DNA of 64,000 nucleotides from Roseibium album (GTDB lineage Bacteria; Pseudomonadota; Alphaproteobacteria; Rhizobiales; Stappiaceae): NCBI RefSeq assembly GCF_001404515.1, contig NZ_CXWE01000015.1:1-64000 (forward strand), given 5' to 3'. The notes beneath the pieces were generated by a model. That model did not search any database and was not told the origin of the DNA. It saw only the letters and a list, made by a program, of their open reading frames with translations. The first letter of the stretch is position 1. Each line of letters starts with the position of its first letter. Below are positions 18,076 through 27,100 of this stretch, piece after piece. Both the position numbers and the translations under genes were made by a program.

Positions 18076-19238
18076 GAACCGGATATGTCGGCCTCGGCGC
18101 GCGCATCGCCAATGTCAGCAACTGCTTGCAGAACGTCTCGAGCGAGATCGATCCCTGCGCCTATGTTGATCCCTCACCCGCCGGTTTGAAGCACGTTGAA
18201 GCCAGGAGTGGAAACACGCTCACGGCGTATGATGATCTAGAAGGCATGTTGCGCCTTGAAAGTCTCGATCTGCTGATGATCGGATCACCCAATTTCATGC
18301 ACATGGATCACCTCAGAGCAGCGCTGAAATCCGACGTCCGCTACATTTTTTGCGAAAAACCGATCGTCACGAGCGAGGCTGAAACCTTTGAACTGCTCGA
18401 GCTGATGAAGGCTCATGATGGAGCCAGGCGGGTTCTGGTCGGTCTGGTGCTTCGGTATTCACCGCTTTACGCGGAACTGAAGAAGAGCCTTGCCGCCGGC
18501 CAGATCGGAAAAGTCGTTTCCATTGAAGCCGCAGAACATATCGGCCCGTATCATGGCTCGTTTTTCATGCGGGACTGGCGCCGGTACGAAAAGAATTCCG
18601 GCGGGTTCATGCTGGAAAAATGCTGTCACGACCTCGATCTGTATCAGGGAGTTGTTGGCGCCAGACCCCGCTTCGTTTCAAGTTTCGGCGGACGCAAGAG
18701 TTTTGTTCCGGAAAACAGGCCGGACCAGGATCACAGCTTTCCCGCACCCGAAATCCGGGACCGCGTCGACCCCTTTACACCCCGCTGGGGGGGCGGCAAC
18801 GCGGACTTCGATTCCGACGGCGACCTGATCGACTACCAGACTGCCCTGATTGAATACGAGGACGGCGCAAACCTGTGCTTCCACACCAACATGTACGTGC
18901 CGGATGAGTTCCGCAGGTTTGCGGTCATGGGCACCAAGGGAATGGCCGAAGGCGATTTCATTCGCAACTTTTTCAAGGTCCACGACGCCCTCACGTCAAA
19001 ATGCCTTGTCGATATATCGGAACTGCCGGGAGAGCGCGAAGGACACTATGGCGCGGACGACGGAATGGCCCGCGACCTCAACCATTACTTCAAGATGGGA
19101 GGCGGTCTGCCGGTCGATGTTATGGACGCGCTCGAAGCCGGACTGACTGCGATCAAACTGGATGAAGCGCGCCGTGCTCGATCGGTCCTGGACCTCACCG
19201 AAACCTGGCAGCAATTCGACAGCTACGGGCTGACTTAA
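18072..19238 (+). CDS. Gfo/Idh/MocA-family sugar oxidoreductase
   Basis: A 388-residue NAD(P)-dependent oxidoreductase. The N-terminal Rossmann fold starts TGYVGLGARIANVSN. The signature EKP of the family is at the end of the nucleotide domain (FCEKPIVTS), and the C-terminal alpha/beta substrate domain contains GGFMLEKCCHDLDLYQ, with the HD pair that normally contributes to catalysis. The ATG at 18072 overlaps the previous TGA (ATGA) and is chosen over a codon 18 bases upstream. It lies between the ROK-like stub and the sugar ABC importer, which suggests it oxidises or epimerises the imported sugar or amino sugar. Substrate not predictable. Confidence 0.92.
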   Translation: MRTGYVGLGARIANVSNCLQNVSSEIDPCAYVDPSPAGLKHVEARSGNTLTAYDDLEGMLRLESLDLLMIGSPNFMHMDHLRAALKSDVRYIFCEKPIVTSEAETFELLELMKAHDGARRVLVGLVLRYSPLYAELKKSLAAGQIGKVVSIEAAEHIGPYHGSFFMRDWRRYEKNSGGFMLEKCCHDLDLYQGVVGARPRFVSSFGGRKSFVPENRPDQDHSFPAPEIRDRVDPFTPRWGGGNADFDSDGDLIDYQTALIEYEDGANLCFHTNMYVPDEFRRFAVMGTKGMAEGDFIRNFFKVHDALTSKCLVDISELPGEREGHYGADDGMARDLNHYFKMGGGLPVDVMDALEAGLTAIKLDEARRARSVLDLTETWQQFDSYGLT

Positions 19239-19247
19239 GGAGCACCC

Positions 19248-20144
19248 ATGGCACATACGGCAAAGCAGAAAGACTATTTTCCATATCTGTTGCTGGTTCC
19301 GGCGACACTCGTGATGGTGTCGATAGTGGCGTATCCGCTGATCGAGACATTCAGGCTGTCCTTCACCAACACGGGCATGAGCCAGAACTATGAATATGTC
19401 GGGTTGGCGAACTACGAGAAAATCATGTCCCGGCGTTTCCCGGAAGTCATCGCCCGCACATTCTACTGGATGGGTCTTTCAGTCGCGCTGAAAATGCTGA
19501 TTGGAACACTCGGCGCTGTTCTGCTGAATGCGATGGTGCCCGGAAGGGCTTTGTTTCGTATTCTGGTGATGCCCCCATGGGTCATTCCGATTGCCATCGG
19601 TGTCTTCATCTGGGGCTGGATGTATAATGGGCAGTTCGGCATGCTCTCGGGCATGGCGCAGCGCATCGGCATTCTTGACGCGCCCTTCGAGTTCCTGGCC
19701 TACAAGAATTCCGCCTTCATGGCGACGATTGTCACTGACGTGTGGATCGGTGTGCCGATGGTTACGCTTTACCTTTTGGCCGCCATGCAGTCTATCTCAA
19801 GAGATCTTTACGAGGCAGCATGGGTCGACGGTGCGTCCCGGTTCTACCGGTTCCGGCGTATCACGCTTCCGCTCATCATTCCCTCGATTGCCACGATGGC
19901 CCTTCTGTCCGCAATCGCGACGTTCAATTCCTTCGACATCATCTGGATTCTGACGGAAGGTGGTCCACGCGGGGCCACGACCACGATGATCATCGACACC
20001 TACAAGACCGCTATCAGCCGGTTCAAGTATGGTGAAGGCGCTGCCCGGACTGTCATGATCGTGTTGTTCCTCGGCTCCTTCACATTCGTCTATTTCGTGC
20101 TGCTCTCGCGCCTTGCCAAAAGGAGCCCTAACAATGCTGCATAA
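19248..20144 (+). CDS. Sugar ABC transporter permease, MalF/UgpA type
   Basis: A 298-residue inner-membrane permease with about six predicted transmembrane helices, starting at residues 13-33. The cytoplasmic EAA loop reads YEAAWVDGASRFYRFRRITLPL, the coupling motif that contacts the ATPase. It belongs to the CUT1 carbohydrate class, as its two-permease/one-SBP context shows. A GGAG ribosome-binding site precedes the ATG. It is followed, with overlap, by the second permease. Typical CUT1 substrates are oligosaccharides or glycosides; next to a GH20 hexosaminidase, chito-oligosaccharides or other N-acetylhexosamine sugars are plausible. Confidence 0.95.
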   Translation: MAHTAKQKDYFPYLLLVPATLVMVSIVAYPLIETFRLSFTNTGMSQNYEYVGLANYEKIMSRRFPEVIARTFYWMGLSVALKMLIGTLGAVLLNAMVPGRALFRILVMPPWVIPIAIGVFIWGWMYNGQFGMLSGMAQRIGILDAPFEFLAYKNSAFMATIVTDVWIGVPMVTLYLLAAMQSISRDLYEAAWVDGASRFYRFRRITLPLIIPSIATMALLSAIATFNSFDIIWILTEGGPRGATTTMIIDTYKTAISRFKYGEGAARTVMIVLFLGSFTFVYFVLLSRLAKRSPNNAA

Positions 20145-20976
20145 GTATCGCTGGTACGAATATGTGCTGATCTATTGTGGGCTGGCGGTCTTCCTGACGT
20201 TTGTGCTGGCGCCGTTTGTCGAGGCATTTGTCGTGTCACTTCGCCCGCTCAGCGGCCTGTTTTCCATTCCCTACAGGTTCATCACGGATGATATGAGCTT
20301 CGAGGCCTATTTCTCCATGTGGAAGAATGTGCCGCTGCTGTGGCGCTACATGCTCAATTCGTTCTTTATCGCGACCGTGGTAACCATCCTCGGTCTGCTG
20401 TGCATCATTCCGGCCGCTTATGCGTTCGCCCGGTTCGAGTTTCCGGCCCGCAATTCGCTTCTCGGGGTCTTCATTGCGGTGAACATGTTCTCGGGGGCTG
20501 TCCTGATCATCCCGCTGTTCAAGCTGATGCAGCAATACGGGCTCCTGAACACCTATTTTGCGATGATTGCACCCGGAACGGCCTTTGTGATCCCGACAGG
20601 CATCTGGCTGTTGCGCTCTTATCTGGTGCGCATTCCGAAGGAGCTGGAAGAGGCGGCCTGGGTTGATGGCGCGGGCAAGATATACACCCTCGTTCGGGTG
20701 ATCATTCCAGTCGCATTGCCCGGGATCGTTGTTGTCACGATTACCGCCTTCATCACGGCCTATGCTCAACAATTCATCTACGCGCTGACTTTCAATTCCG
20801 TGAACGAGCTGAACCCGCTGCCGGTCGGCCTGTTCCAATTCTTCGGACGCCAATCGGTTGTCTGGAACGAACTCATGGCCGCCAGCCTCGTGGGCATCCT
20901 GCCCGTGCTGTTCGTCTATGTGTTCCTGCAACGCTACATCGTCGCCGGGCTCACGGCAGGCGCTGTCAAGGAATAA
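20134..20976 (+). CDS. Sugar ABC transporter permease, MalG/UgpE type
   Basis: A 280-residue partner permease with six predicted membrane helices and the EAA loop EEAAWVDGAGKIYTLVRVIIPVALPG. The ATG at 20134 is chosen because AAAAGGAG sits at the right distance before it; an earlier in-frame ATG (20113) lies deeper in the preceding gene. The 11-base overlap with the first permease gene points to coupled translation and a 1:1 heterodimer. It belongs to the CUT1 class with its neighbours. Confidence 0.95.
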   Translation: MLHKYRWYEYVLIYCGLAVFLTFVLAPFVEAFVVSLRPLSGLFSIPYRFITDDMSFEAYFSMWKNVPLLWRYMLNSFFIATVVTILGLLCIIPAAYAFARFEFPARNSLLGVFIAVNMFSGAVLIIPLFKLMQQYGLLNTYFAMIAPGTAFVIPTGIWLLRSYLVRIPKELEEAAWVDGAGKIYTLVRVIIPVALPGIVVVTITAFITAYAQQFIYALTFNSVNELNPLPVGLFQFFGRQSVVWNELMAASLVGILPVLFVYVFLQRYIVAGLTAGAVKE

Positions 20977-21008
20977 CAACAAGAAAAACCAACCAGAAAG
21001 GGAAACAG

Positions 21009-22220
21009 ATGACACTAAAATCAGTGCTTTTGGGCGGAGCTTTCGCCCTGACCCTTGCAACCGCTGCCCAGGCGGAAGACAAGGTCATTCACATGATCAA
21101 TTGCGGTGACAACACCGGGGCCGGTATTCCACTCCAGGAACAGCTGATCAGCGATTGGGAAGCTGCGAATTCAGGCTACAAGGTCCAGGTCGAATTCGTG
21201 CCCTGGGGCCAGTGTCAGGAAAAATCGACAACACTTGCCAGCGCGGGCAATCCTCCGGCGGTCGCCTACATGGGCTCGCGCACGCTGAAGCAGCTTGCCG
21301 CGAACGACCTCATCATTCCTGTCGACATGACCGAGGAAGAAAAGGCGACCTATGCACCGCCTATCCTTGGCACAATTACTGCGAACGGCAAGCAGTGGGG
21401 TCTTCCGCGCGCCTTCTCCACCAAGGCTCTTTACTGGAACAAGGACCTCTTCAAGGAAGCCGGGCTCGATCCGGAAGCTCCCCCGAAGACCTGGGATGAA
21501 ATGTATAACGCCGCCAAGATGATCAAGGACAAAACCGACGCAGACGGTTTCGGTCTGGCGGCAGCTTCCTTCGACAACACCATGCACCAGTTCATGAACT
21601 ACGTGTATACGAACGGGGGCGAAGTCATAAACGCGGACGGAGAAATCGTCTTCAATTCTCCCAACAATGTCGAAGCTCTCGATTTCTATGGGAAGATGGC
21701 CAGCGTCTCACAACCAGGTCCGGTTGCCTATGATCGCGCAAAACTGCGCCCGCTGTTCTCCGAAGGCAAAATCGGCATGTTCATCTCCGGCCCGTGGGAG
21801 CGGGTACGCGTGAAGGACGTCAACTGGGGAGTGGCACCACTCCCGCACGGACCGAGCGGTGGCGCAGGCACTCTGCTGATCACAGACTCCCTTGCAGTGT
21901 TCAAGGGATCGGGTGTCGAGGATCAGGCCCTGTCGCTGGCCAAGCTCCTGACCAATCCGGAAAACCAGATGGCGTTCGAAATCGCCGAAGGTTACACGCC
22001 GCTGCGCGACATGCCGCAGGTTGCGGAAATCCTGCAGGAAGATCCGACCTGGAAAGCCTTCCTGGACGCCATCCCGACCGGTGGCCCAGAGCCGTTCGTA
22101 ACTGACTACGTCGGGCTGCAGGACACGATCAACGAAGCTGTTCAAGGTGTTGTCCTTGGCGAGGTCGAAGCTGCGGAAGCAGTCGAGATCGCCGCTGAGC
22201 AACTTGAGGAATTCAAGTAA
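21009..22220 (+). CDS. Sugar ABC transporter substrate-binding protein, family 1
   Basis: A 403-residue periplasmic binding protein. A cleavable signal peptide (residues 1-22, hydrophobic core LLGGAFALTLATAAQA) precedes a family 1 (MalE/UgpB-like) fold, with the family-typical segments GLPRAFSTKALYWNKDLFKEAGL and GKIGMFISGPWERVRV. A strong AAAGGGAAA ribosome-binding site precedes the ATG. It delivers the sugar to the two permeases just upstream. A stable hairpin directly after the stop codon should let it be made in excess over the membrane parts, as is usual for binding proteins. Confidence 0.95.
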   Translation: MTLKSVLLGGAFALTLATAAQAEDKVIHMINCGDNTGAGIPLQEQLISDWEAANSGYKVQVEFVPWGQCQEKSTTLASAGNPPAVAYMGSRTLKQLAANDLIIPVDMTEEEKATYAPPILGTITANGKQWGLPRAFSTKALYWNKDLFKEAGLDPEAPPKTWDEMYNAAKMIKDKTDADGFGLAAASFDNTMHQFMNYVYTNGGEVINADGEIVFNSPNNVEALDFYGKMASVSQPGPVAYDRAKLRPLFSEGKIGMFISGPWERVRVKDVNWGVAPLPHGPSGGAGTLLITDSLAVFKGSGVEDQALSLAKLLTNPENQMAFEIAEGYTPLRDMPQVAEILQEDPTWKAFLDAIPTGGPEPFVTDYVGLQDTINEAVQGVVLGEVEAAEAVEIAAEQLEEFK

Positions 22221-22235
22221 CACCTTGAGCACTGA

Positions 22236-22268
22236 CCGGGCCCCTGTTTTCCCACGACAGGGGCCCGG
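22236..22268 (+). terminator. Intercistronic hairpin after the binding-protein gene
   Basis: Perfect 11-bp stem CCGGGCCCCTG / CAGGGGCCCGG with an 11-base loop, 15 bases after the SBP stop. No T-run follows and the ATPase gene begins 26 bases later. It is better explained as a 3'-end-protecting or partially attenuating structure that raises SBP levels than as a full terminator. Confidence 0.75.
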
Positions 22269-22293
22269 CCACCTCTTGTAATAAGGAATGACC

Positions 22294-23421
22294 ATGGGCG
22301 AGTTGCAGCTGCGCGACGTGTATAAAAACTATGGCCAGATGGAAGTCATCAAGGGCGTTGATCTCGATGTGGATCATGGCGAATTCATCGTCTTTGTCGG
22401 GCCGTCCGGATGCGGGAAATCGACCCTGCTGCGCATGATTGCAGGGCTTGAGGAAATTACAGGCGGCGATATCACGATCGACAGCAAGATCGTGAACAAC
22501 CTGCCGCCCGTCAAACGCGGCATCGCCATGGTGTTTCAATCCTATGCGCTTTACCCGCATATGAGCGTTTATGAGAACATCGCGTTTCCCCTTCGGGTCG
22601 AACGCCTGTCGAACGACAAGGTCGAGGAAAAGGTCAACGCCGCAGCCGGCATTCTTCAGCTGACCGAGCGTCTGAAGCACAAGCCGGGCGAATTGTCAGG
22701 CGGGCAACGTCAGCGTGTCGCGATCGGTCGTGCCATCGTCCGTGAACCATCCGTATTCCTGTTCGACGAACCGCTTTCCAATCTCGACGCGGCCCTGCGG
22801 GCCGAAATGCGCGTCGAGCTGGCGAAGCTTCACAACAACCTCGATGCGACCATGATCTATGTTACCCATGATCAGGTCGAAGCCATGACCATGGCAGACC
22901 GGATCGTGGTGCTGGACCATGGCATCATCTCGCAGGTCGGGACACCGCTTGAACTTTATCACAAGCCGCAGAACCTGTTTGTCGCGGGTTTTATCGGTAA
23001 CCCGAAAATGAATTTCATCACTGTCACGGGCAAACAGGCTGACGAGACCGGGATTGTGGTCACCCTCCCCTCCGGCCAGGATCTCGATGTCAAGGTTTTG
23101 CCACGAGACGACATAGCCGGCCGATCCTTCACACTTGGTATTCGGCCGGAGGATCTGACCCTGAAACAGGCCGATGCGACCATTGAAATCACACCCAGCG
23201 TCGTGGAACATCTGGGCATACACACCGTAACCTACAGCTCGGTGGAAGGTGCCAGCAATACGTTCTGCGCCCTGCTGCCCGGTTCAGCTCCGGCAAAAGT
23301 CGGTGCGTCGATTTCCATGGGTCTGAATGGCGCAGACTGCCACTTGTTTGATGAAAACGGCCTTGCATTTGACCGGCGACTGGCGGTGTCAGCGCTTGAT
23401 CCGGCTGAAATGCATCTTTGA
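22294..23421 (+). CDS. Sugar ABC transporter ATPase, MalK/UgpC/MsmK type
   Basis: A cytoplasmic ATPase of about 375 residues. Walker A is GPSGCGKST (near residue 37), the signature LSGGQRQRVAIGRA, Walker B VFLFDEPLSNLDAALR, and the switch histidine lies in YVTHDQVEAMTMADRIVVL. The C-terminal part (about 235-375) is the TOBE/MalK regulatory domain typical of CUT1 importers. Two ATGs are possible: 22288 is too close to its AAGGA, so 22294 is preferred. It closes the importer operon; a terminator follows. Confidence 0.95.
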   Translation: MGELQLRDVYKNYGQMEVIKGVDLDVDHGEFIVFVGPSGCGKSTLLRMIAGLEEITGGDITIDSKIVNNLPPVKRGIAMVFQSYALYPHMSVYENIAFPLRVERLSNDKVEEKVNAAAGILQLTERLKHKPGELSGGQRQRVAIGRAIVREPSVFLFDEPLSNLDAALRAEMRVELAKLHNNLDATMIYVTHDQVEAMTMADRIVVLDHGIISQVGTPLELYHKPQNLFVAGFIGNPKMNFITVTGKQADETGIVVTLPSGQDLDVKVLPRDDIAGRSFTLGIRPEDLTLKQADATIEITPSVVEHLGIHTVTYSSVEGASNTFCALLPGSAPAKVGASISMGLNGADCHLFDENGLAFDRRLAVSALDPAEMHL

Positions 23422-23441
23422 AAACCAACCGAAATGAGCAA

Positions 23442-23468
23442 AAACGGCCTGCTTGAAGGCGGCCGTTT
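23442..23468. terminator. Bidirectional terminator between convergent genes
   Basis: The inverted repeat AAACGGCC / GGCCGTTT encloses a short spacer; A-rich on the left and TTTCTGT on the right, so it can work on either strand. It sits 20 bases after the ABC ATPase stop and 41 bases before the end of the convergent PLP-enzyme gene. Confidence 0.7.
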
Positions 23469-23508
23469 CTGTCTGGACTTCAAAGAGGCGGGCAAGTCCT
23501 CTGGAGGA

Positions 23509-24576
23509 CTAGACGACTTGCCCACGGGCGGCGACATGCTCAATACGCGTCACCACGCCGTCCCGGTGAAACACCAGTTTGTCAAACATGTTGGAGACCA
23601 CACAGGTGTGATTGGGGATGATCCGTATTCTTTCCCCAACCTCTGGTTTGCGGTCTGTTTTGCTCAAATCCACCACGGCATGTTCTTCGCTCAACCCGGC
23701 AATTGATGCATCCGGGTACTCAACGATCAGCCCGTGATCGGAAAAACCCAGCAAATCGGAGGTCAGCGCCTTCGAACCGGCGTCGAGAACAGCACGTGTT
23801 TCCGTCGGCCGCGAAACCACCGTCGCAAGAACATGCATTGCGCAATCGTCAAAATCGCACATGCCTGCGCGCACCATGGAACGATCATTGAAGATGTAGG
23901 TGCCGGCCCTGTGTTCTGTCGCACTGGAAACCAGATCAGAATCATAGAGGCTTGGCGATCCGGCGTGTGAGACCACGGCGCACTGAAGTCCGGATTGATC
24001 CAGAAGCTTGATAGTCTCCGAGAAAAACGCCTCGACGGCAGCTTCGGAGCCAGGTTTTGGATAGGTCAGCAAGCCATGGAATGTCAAACCTGCGCACCTG
24101 TCTATCTGTTGCGACAGTTCGAGCGCCGCATCCGGCGTCTGGACGCCGTTCCGACCAGCACCGGTATCGCACTCCACCAGGACCTTCAGCGGCTGATTTT
24201 CTGAAAAAGTATCCGCAAGTCCATCCACGACGACCTTGTTGTCTGCAACAACCTGCAAGTTCACCCGGGCATGAAGTGCCTTCAACTGCTCCAGCCGCGT
24301 CTTTCCGAGCATGTTGAAGGTAATCAGAATGTCGGTGAAACCCGCGTCGGCAAAGACTTCGGCTTCGCTGACCTTCTGACAGTTGATACCTTTTGCACCA
24401 GCTGCGACCTGTTGCGACGCCAGCGCCGGGATCTTGTGCGTTTTGATATGTGGTCTGAAGTTTCGTCCGATCCGGTCGAAATACTCCTGAGCGACCGAAA
24501 TATTTGTTTCCATGACGGTTTCGTCGATCACGGCAACCGGTGTCAGCAAATCATGAATGGAAAGTCCAACTGTCAT
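23509..24576 (-). CDS. D-threonine aldolase / D-serine dehydratase-like PLP enzyme (DSD1 family)
   Basis: A 355-residue fold-type III PLP enzyme: an alanine-racemase-type TIM barrel (about 15-245) and a C-terminal DSD1-like metal-binding domain. The PLP lysine lies in RPHIKTHKIPALASQQ near residue 45. The metal site of the family is suggested by GLSEEHAVVDL and by the His/Cys pair in PNHTCVVSN near the C-terminus. Members cleave D-threonine and other D-3-hydroxyamino acids or dehydrate D-serine. AAGGTGAG precedes the ATG, and the gene starts 3 bases after the MlrC-like gene, so the two are co-transcribed. It implies that the locus handles D-amino acids. Confidence 0.88.
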   Translation of the reverse strand: MTVGLSIHDLLTPVAVIDETVMETNISVAQEYFDRIGRNFRPHIKTHKIPALASQQVAAGAKGINCQKVSEAEVFADAGFTDILITFNMLGKTRLEQLKALHARVNLQVVADNKVVVDGLADTFSENQPLKVLVECDTGAGRNGVQTPDAALELSQQIDRCAGLTFHGLLTYPKPGSEAAVEAFFSETIKLLDQSGLQCAVVSHAGSPSLYDSDLVSSATEHRAGTYIFNDRSMVRAGMCDFDDCAMHVLATVVSRPTETRAVLDAGSKALTSDLLGFSDHGLIVEYPDASIAGLSEEHAVVDLSKTDRKPEVGERIRIIPNHTCVVSNMFDKLVFHRDGVVTRIEHVAARGQVV

Positions 24577-24579
24577 TAC

Positions 24580-26097
24580 TCACCTTCCCGGTTTGCCTGC
24601 AAAATAAAGCCTGTCTGCCGTCACACTTTCATGGCCAGGATCGCCTTCACAAATTGGCCAGATATCTCGAGGGGCCTTTTTGTATGGCGTTTTACGCGGA
24701 TCATTCGGATACGGGCCTCCCGCAGAACAATAAAGGATCAGCGGACTCACTCTCGCGAAAGACTGATGAAAGTGATTGGTGGATTTCACGACCAGGATCT
24801 TCCTGTCTTCGGGAGTGATCCCGAAATTGCGAAACAGGCTGATGTCGAAACACTGGGCCCGGGTCGAGTTCAGGATAATCTCGACGCCCGCCACCCTGAT
24901 CAGGCTTGCATCACCGATCGGAACAACACTTTCACCGAAATTTTGTTCAGCGTTTCTGATGTTGCGGATCACGACGGTTTCCGCGTCGACCGGATCGCCG
25001 GTATCCGGCGCCGATTTCGCCCCGAAGCGCAATTGCATGCGGGCGCCCTCGCCCGCGGCATGACACAACTGCACCGCCACGGGGTCCCAGATAGACCCGA
25101 AGGCAATGTTGCTCAGTTGCCGATCGAGAGCTTCTCGCAACAGAACCGTCGCATCACCAGCGGTTCCGCCTCCAGGATTATCCCACATGTCAGCGATGGT
25201 TACCGGACCGCCATCAAACTCAAGAGCGCGATCAAAGGCTTCCGAAGGATCAAGCTCGACGCTGCGAACTTTTCCGCGCATCGCGTAAAGCGTCTCTCCC
25301 AACTCTCGCGTGATGGCTGCTCCGAGAGCCTTGTCATTGTCCGTGACAGCCAGAACTTTCGTGCCCATCTCCGGAACGTCACCTGCCATGAAACCATGAA
25401 TGACGGAAAGAGACAGGAGACCGGGTGTCTCTTCTTCCCTCTTGATCATGCCGTCGACGAATGCGCGCATCGGTTGGCTGGAAGTCGGGAAAACCTCGAT
25501 CATTTTGGGATCATGGACACTCATGACCGGTGTGACGGCTCCGGCAACCGTTTGTCCGGCAATCTTCCAGGCATCGACGGCCCGGTCAACGAAGTCGGTA
25601 TGCGGAAATTCCTTGAACGCGATCAGCGCATCAGTGACGGCAACACGCTTCGCCGTCAGGTGACTGTGCGGGTCGATTGTCGCGACAATCGGGGTGTCTT
25701 CGCCGACGATAGTGCGTGCCCGTTCAAGAAAGTCCCCCTCCGGATCGTCATAGCCATCGGCAACCATCGCCCCGTGAAGGCCGAGAACGAGAATGTCAAA
25801 CGGTCCCTGTGTCCGGATCTGATCGAGAATTTCGTCGCGCAGGCTTTCAAAGGTGGCTCTGGCGACAAGGCCGGCCGGATCAGCCCAGGCTGCGGTTCCC
25901 TCGACCAGATCCCAATTGTTTTCCCGCGCAAACCGCCTGCCTTCCGTAATCACGGCCGAACACAGGGTCGGCGTATCGGGGTGCTCACCCGGCCGGGCCA
26001 GAAGAGACGCCCTGAAGGCTTTCATATCAACACGGATCGGAGAAAACGTGTTCGTTTCGGTTGCAAGAACAGCGGTGAATGCGCGCGGCGGAGCCAT
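24580..26097 (-). CDS. M81-family metalloprotein, MlrC (microcystinase C)-like, copy 1
   Basis: A 505-residue protein with the M81 hallmarks: an N-terminal ETNTFSP motif near residue 13, GLHGAMVADGYDDPEGDFL, ATIDPHSHLTAKRV and the AFKEFPHTDFVDRA segment, all supplying likely zinc ligands. The C-terminal MlrC_C domain starts near ADMWDNPGGGTAGD. MlrC cleaves linearised microcystin peptides. Most homologues sit in unrelated catabolic loci, so the substrate is probably a small amide or peptide. It lies between an NTF2-like gene and the DSD1-like gene in one minus-strand operon. A second M81 protein is found at 30696-32135. Confidence 0.9.
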   Translation of the reverse strand: MAPPRAFTAVLATETNTFSPIRVDMKAFRASLLARPGEHPDTPTLCSAVITEGRRFARENNWDLVEGTAAWADPAGLVARATFESLRDEILDQIRTQGPFDILVLGLHGAMVADGYDDPEGDFLERARTIVGEDTPIVATIDPHSHLTAKRVAVTDALIAFKEFPHTDFVDRAVDAWKIAGQTVAGAVTPVMSVHDPKMIEVFPTSSQPMRAFVDGMIKREEETPGLLSLSVIHGFMAGDVPEMGTKVLAVTDNDKALGAAITRELGETLYAMRGKVRSVELDPSEAFDRALEFDGGPVTIADMWDNPGGGTAGDATVLLREALDRQLSNIAFGSIWDPVAVQLCHAAGEGARMQLRFGAKSAPDTGDPVDAETVVIRNIRNAEQNFGESVVPIGDASLIRVAGVEIILNSTRAQCFDISLFRNFGITPEDRKILVVKSTNHFHQSFARVSPLILYCSAGGPYPNDPRKTPYKKAPRDIWPICEGDPGHESVTADRLYFAGKPGR

Positions 26098-26099
26098 TA

Positions 26100-26603
26100 T
26101 CAGGACACGGCTCCGAGTGGATTGGGCAAATACCCTGTGAAACTGCAGATTTTCCAGGACCCGTCACGGCGGACGCAATAGTAAAGGGTCTGCCAAAGCA
26201 GACGGTCTTCACCGCCATCGACCTTCCTGATTTGTCCGTCGAATTTTTTCCGCGCAATCGCGCGGTCACCATTGATTTCAATGTCGGTCAGCTGTGTGGC
26301 ACTGAAAATCGCAGCCCTGGCATCTTCGGCAAACTCGGTCTGTGCGAAGTCCCGTGCCTGGCTCAACCATTCAGAGCGATAAGTCGCAAGATCGGGAAAT
26401 CCGAGTGCCCAGTCGTCCGGGTTCGACTGTTTTTTTGCATCCACGCCGAAAAATGCATCTTCATCGAAATCTCCAGCGACCATGGACCAGTCTTCGGACA
26501 CGAATGCATCGATATCGCGCGAAACCAGCATGTCCCATATTTCCGCACGATCTGCGTCCACGTCGGCAAAAGGGTTACATTGACTATCAATTTCGTTGCG
26601 CAT
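26100..26603 (-). CDS. NTF2/SnoaL-like small protein
   Basis: About 167 residues from the ATG at 26603, beginning MRNEIDSQCNPFADVDADRA. The pattern of an N-terminal helix pair with WDMLVSRDIDAFVSEDW and a later curved sheet (FDGQIRKVDGGEDRLLWQTLYYCVRRDGSWKICSF) suggests a cystatin-like NTF2/SnoaL fold, which can be a binding or isomerase scaffold. The start is uncertain: in-frame ATGs at 26621 and further upstream exist, but the latter run into the divergent RidA gene. Its stop is followed two bases later by the MlrC-like ATG. First gene of the minus-strand operon. No specific function is assigned. Confidence 0.7.
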   Translation of the reverse strand: MRNEIDSQCNPFADVDADRAEIWDMLVSRDIDAFVSEDWSMVAGDFDEDAFFGVDAKKQSNPDDWALGFPDLATYRSEWLSQARDFAQTEFAEDARAAIFSATQLTDIEINGDRAIARKKFDGQIRKVDGGEDRLLWQTLYYCVRRDGSWKICSFTGYLPNPLGAVS

Positions 26604-26709
26604 TGCGGAAACCATTTTCATTTTGGCGGTTGCATTTTCGAAAATATAAGAGTGAAATAAAACCAATGTCAAACCACTATGTAAATCATTTTCAGAAACG
26701 GAGTCCAAC

Positions 26710-27096
26710 ATGACCATCAAACGCTATGGGGCCGAAAAGTCCGGCGCCGGGGGACAGAACCTGCCCTTTGCCCGCGCGGTGGAAGCCGATGGCTGGCTTC
26801 ATGTGTCCGGCCAGGTCCCCATGAAGGATGGCGAAATCGTCGGCGGCGGCATCGTTGAGCAAACGCACCTGACGATCAAGAATGTCATCTCCATCCTGGA
26901 AGAGGCCGGTTATGGACTTGAACATGTGGTGCGGGTCGGAGTGTGGCTCGACGATCCCAGAGACTTCTGGTCATTCAACGGCGTTTACAAGGACTATTTC
27001 GGCGAACACCCGCCGGCTCGCGCCTGTGTGCAAGCCACGATGATGGTCGATTGCAAGGTTGAAATCGACTGCATAGCTTACAAGAAGCCGGACTGA
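26710..27096 (+). CDS. RidA/YjgF-family protein
   Basis: 128 residues, the usual RidA length. Family features are the start YGAEKSGAGGQNLPFARAVE, SGQVPMKDGEIVGGG, LEEAGYGLEHVVRVGVWLDD and the C-terminal PPARACVQATMMVDCKVEID, with the arginine that binds the carboxylate. RidA proteins hydrolyse reactive imines or enamines released by PLP enzymes, which fits the nearby DSD1-like enzyme. It opens the plus-strand operon and is divergent from the NTF2-like gene. Confidence 0.93.
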   Translation: MTIKRYGAEKSGAGGQNLPFARAVEADGWLHVSGQVPMKDGEIVGGGIVEQTHLTIKNVISILEEAGYGLEHVVRVGVWLDDPRDFWSFNGVYKDYFGEHPPARACVQATMMVDCKVEIDCIAYKKPD

Positions 27097-27100
27097 TCAA

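Noticed and set aside
24271..26181. Plus-strand frame of over 600 codons antisense to the DSD1-like and MlrC-like genes
   Set aside because: It is a shadow of two well-recognised minus-strand enzymes; Arg/His-rich translation without motifs.
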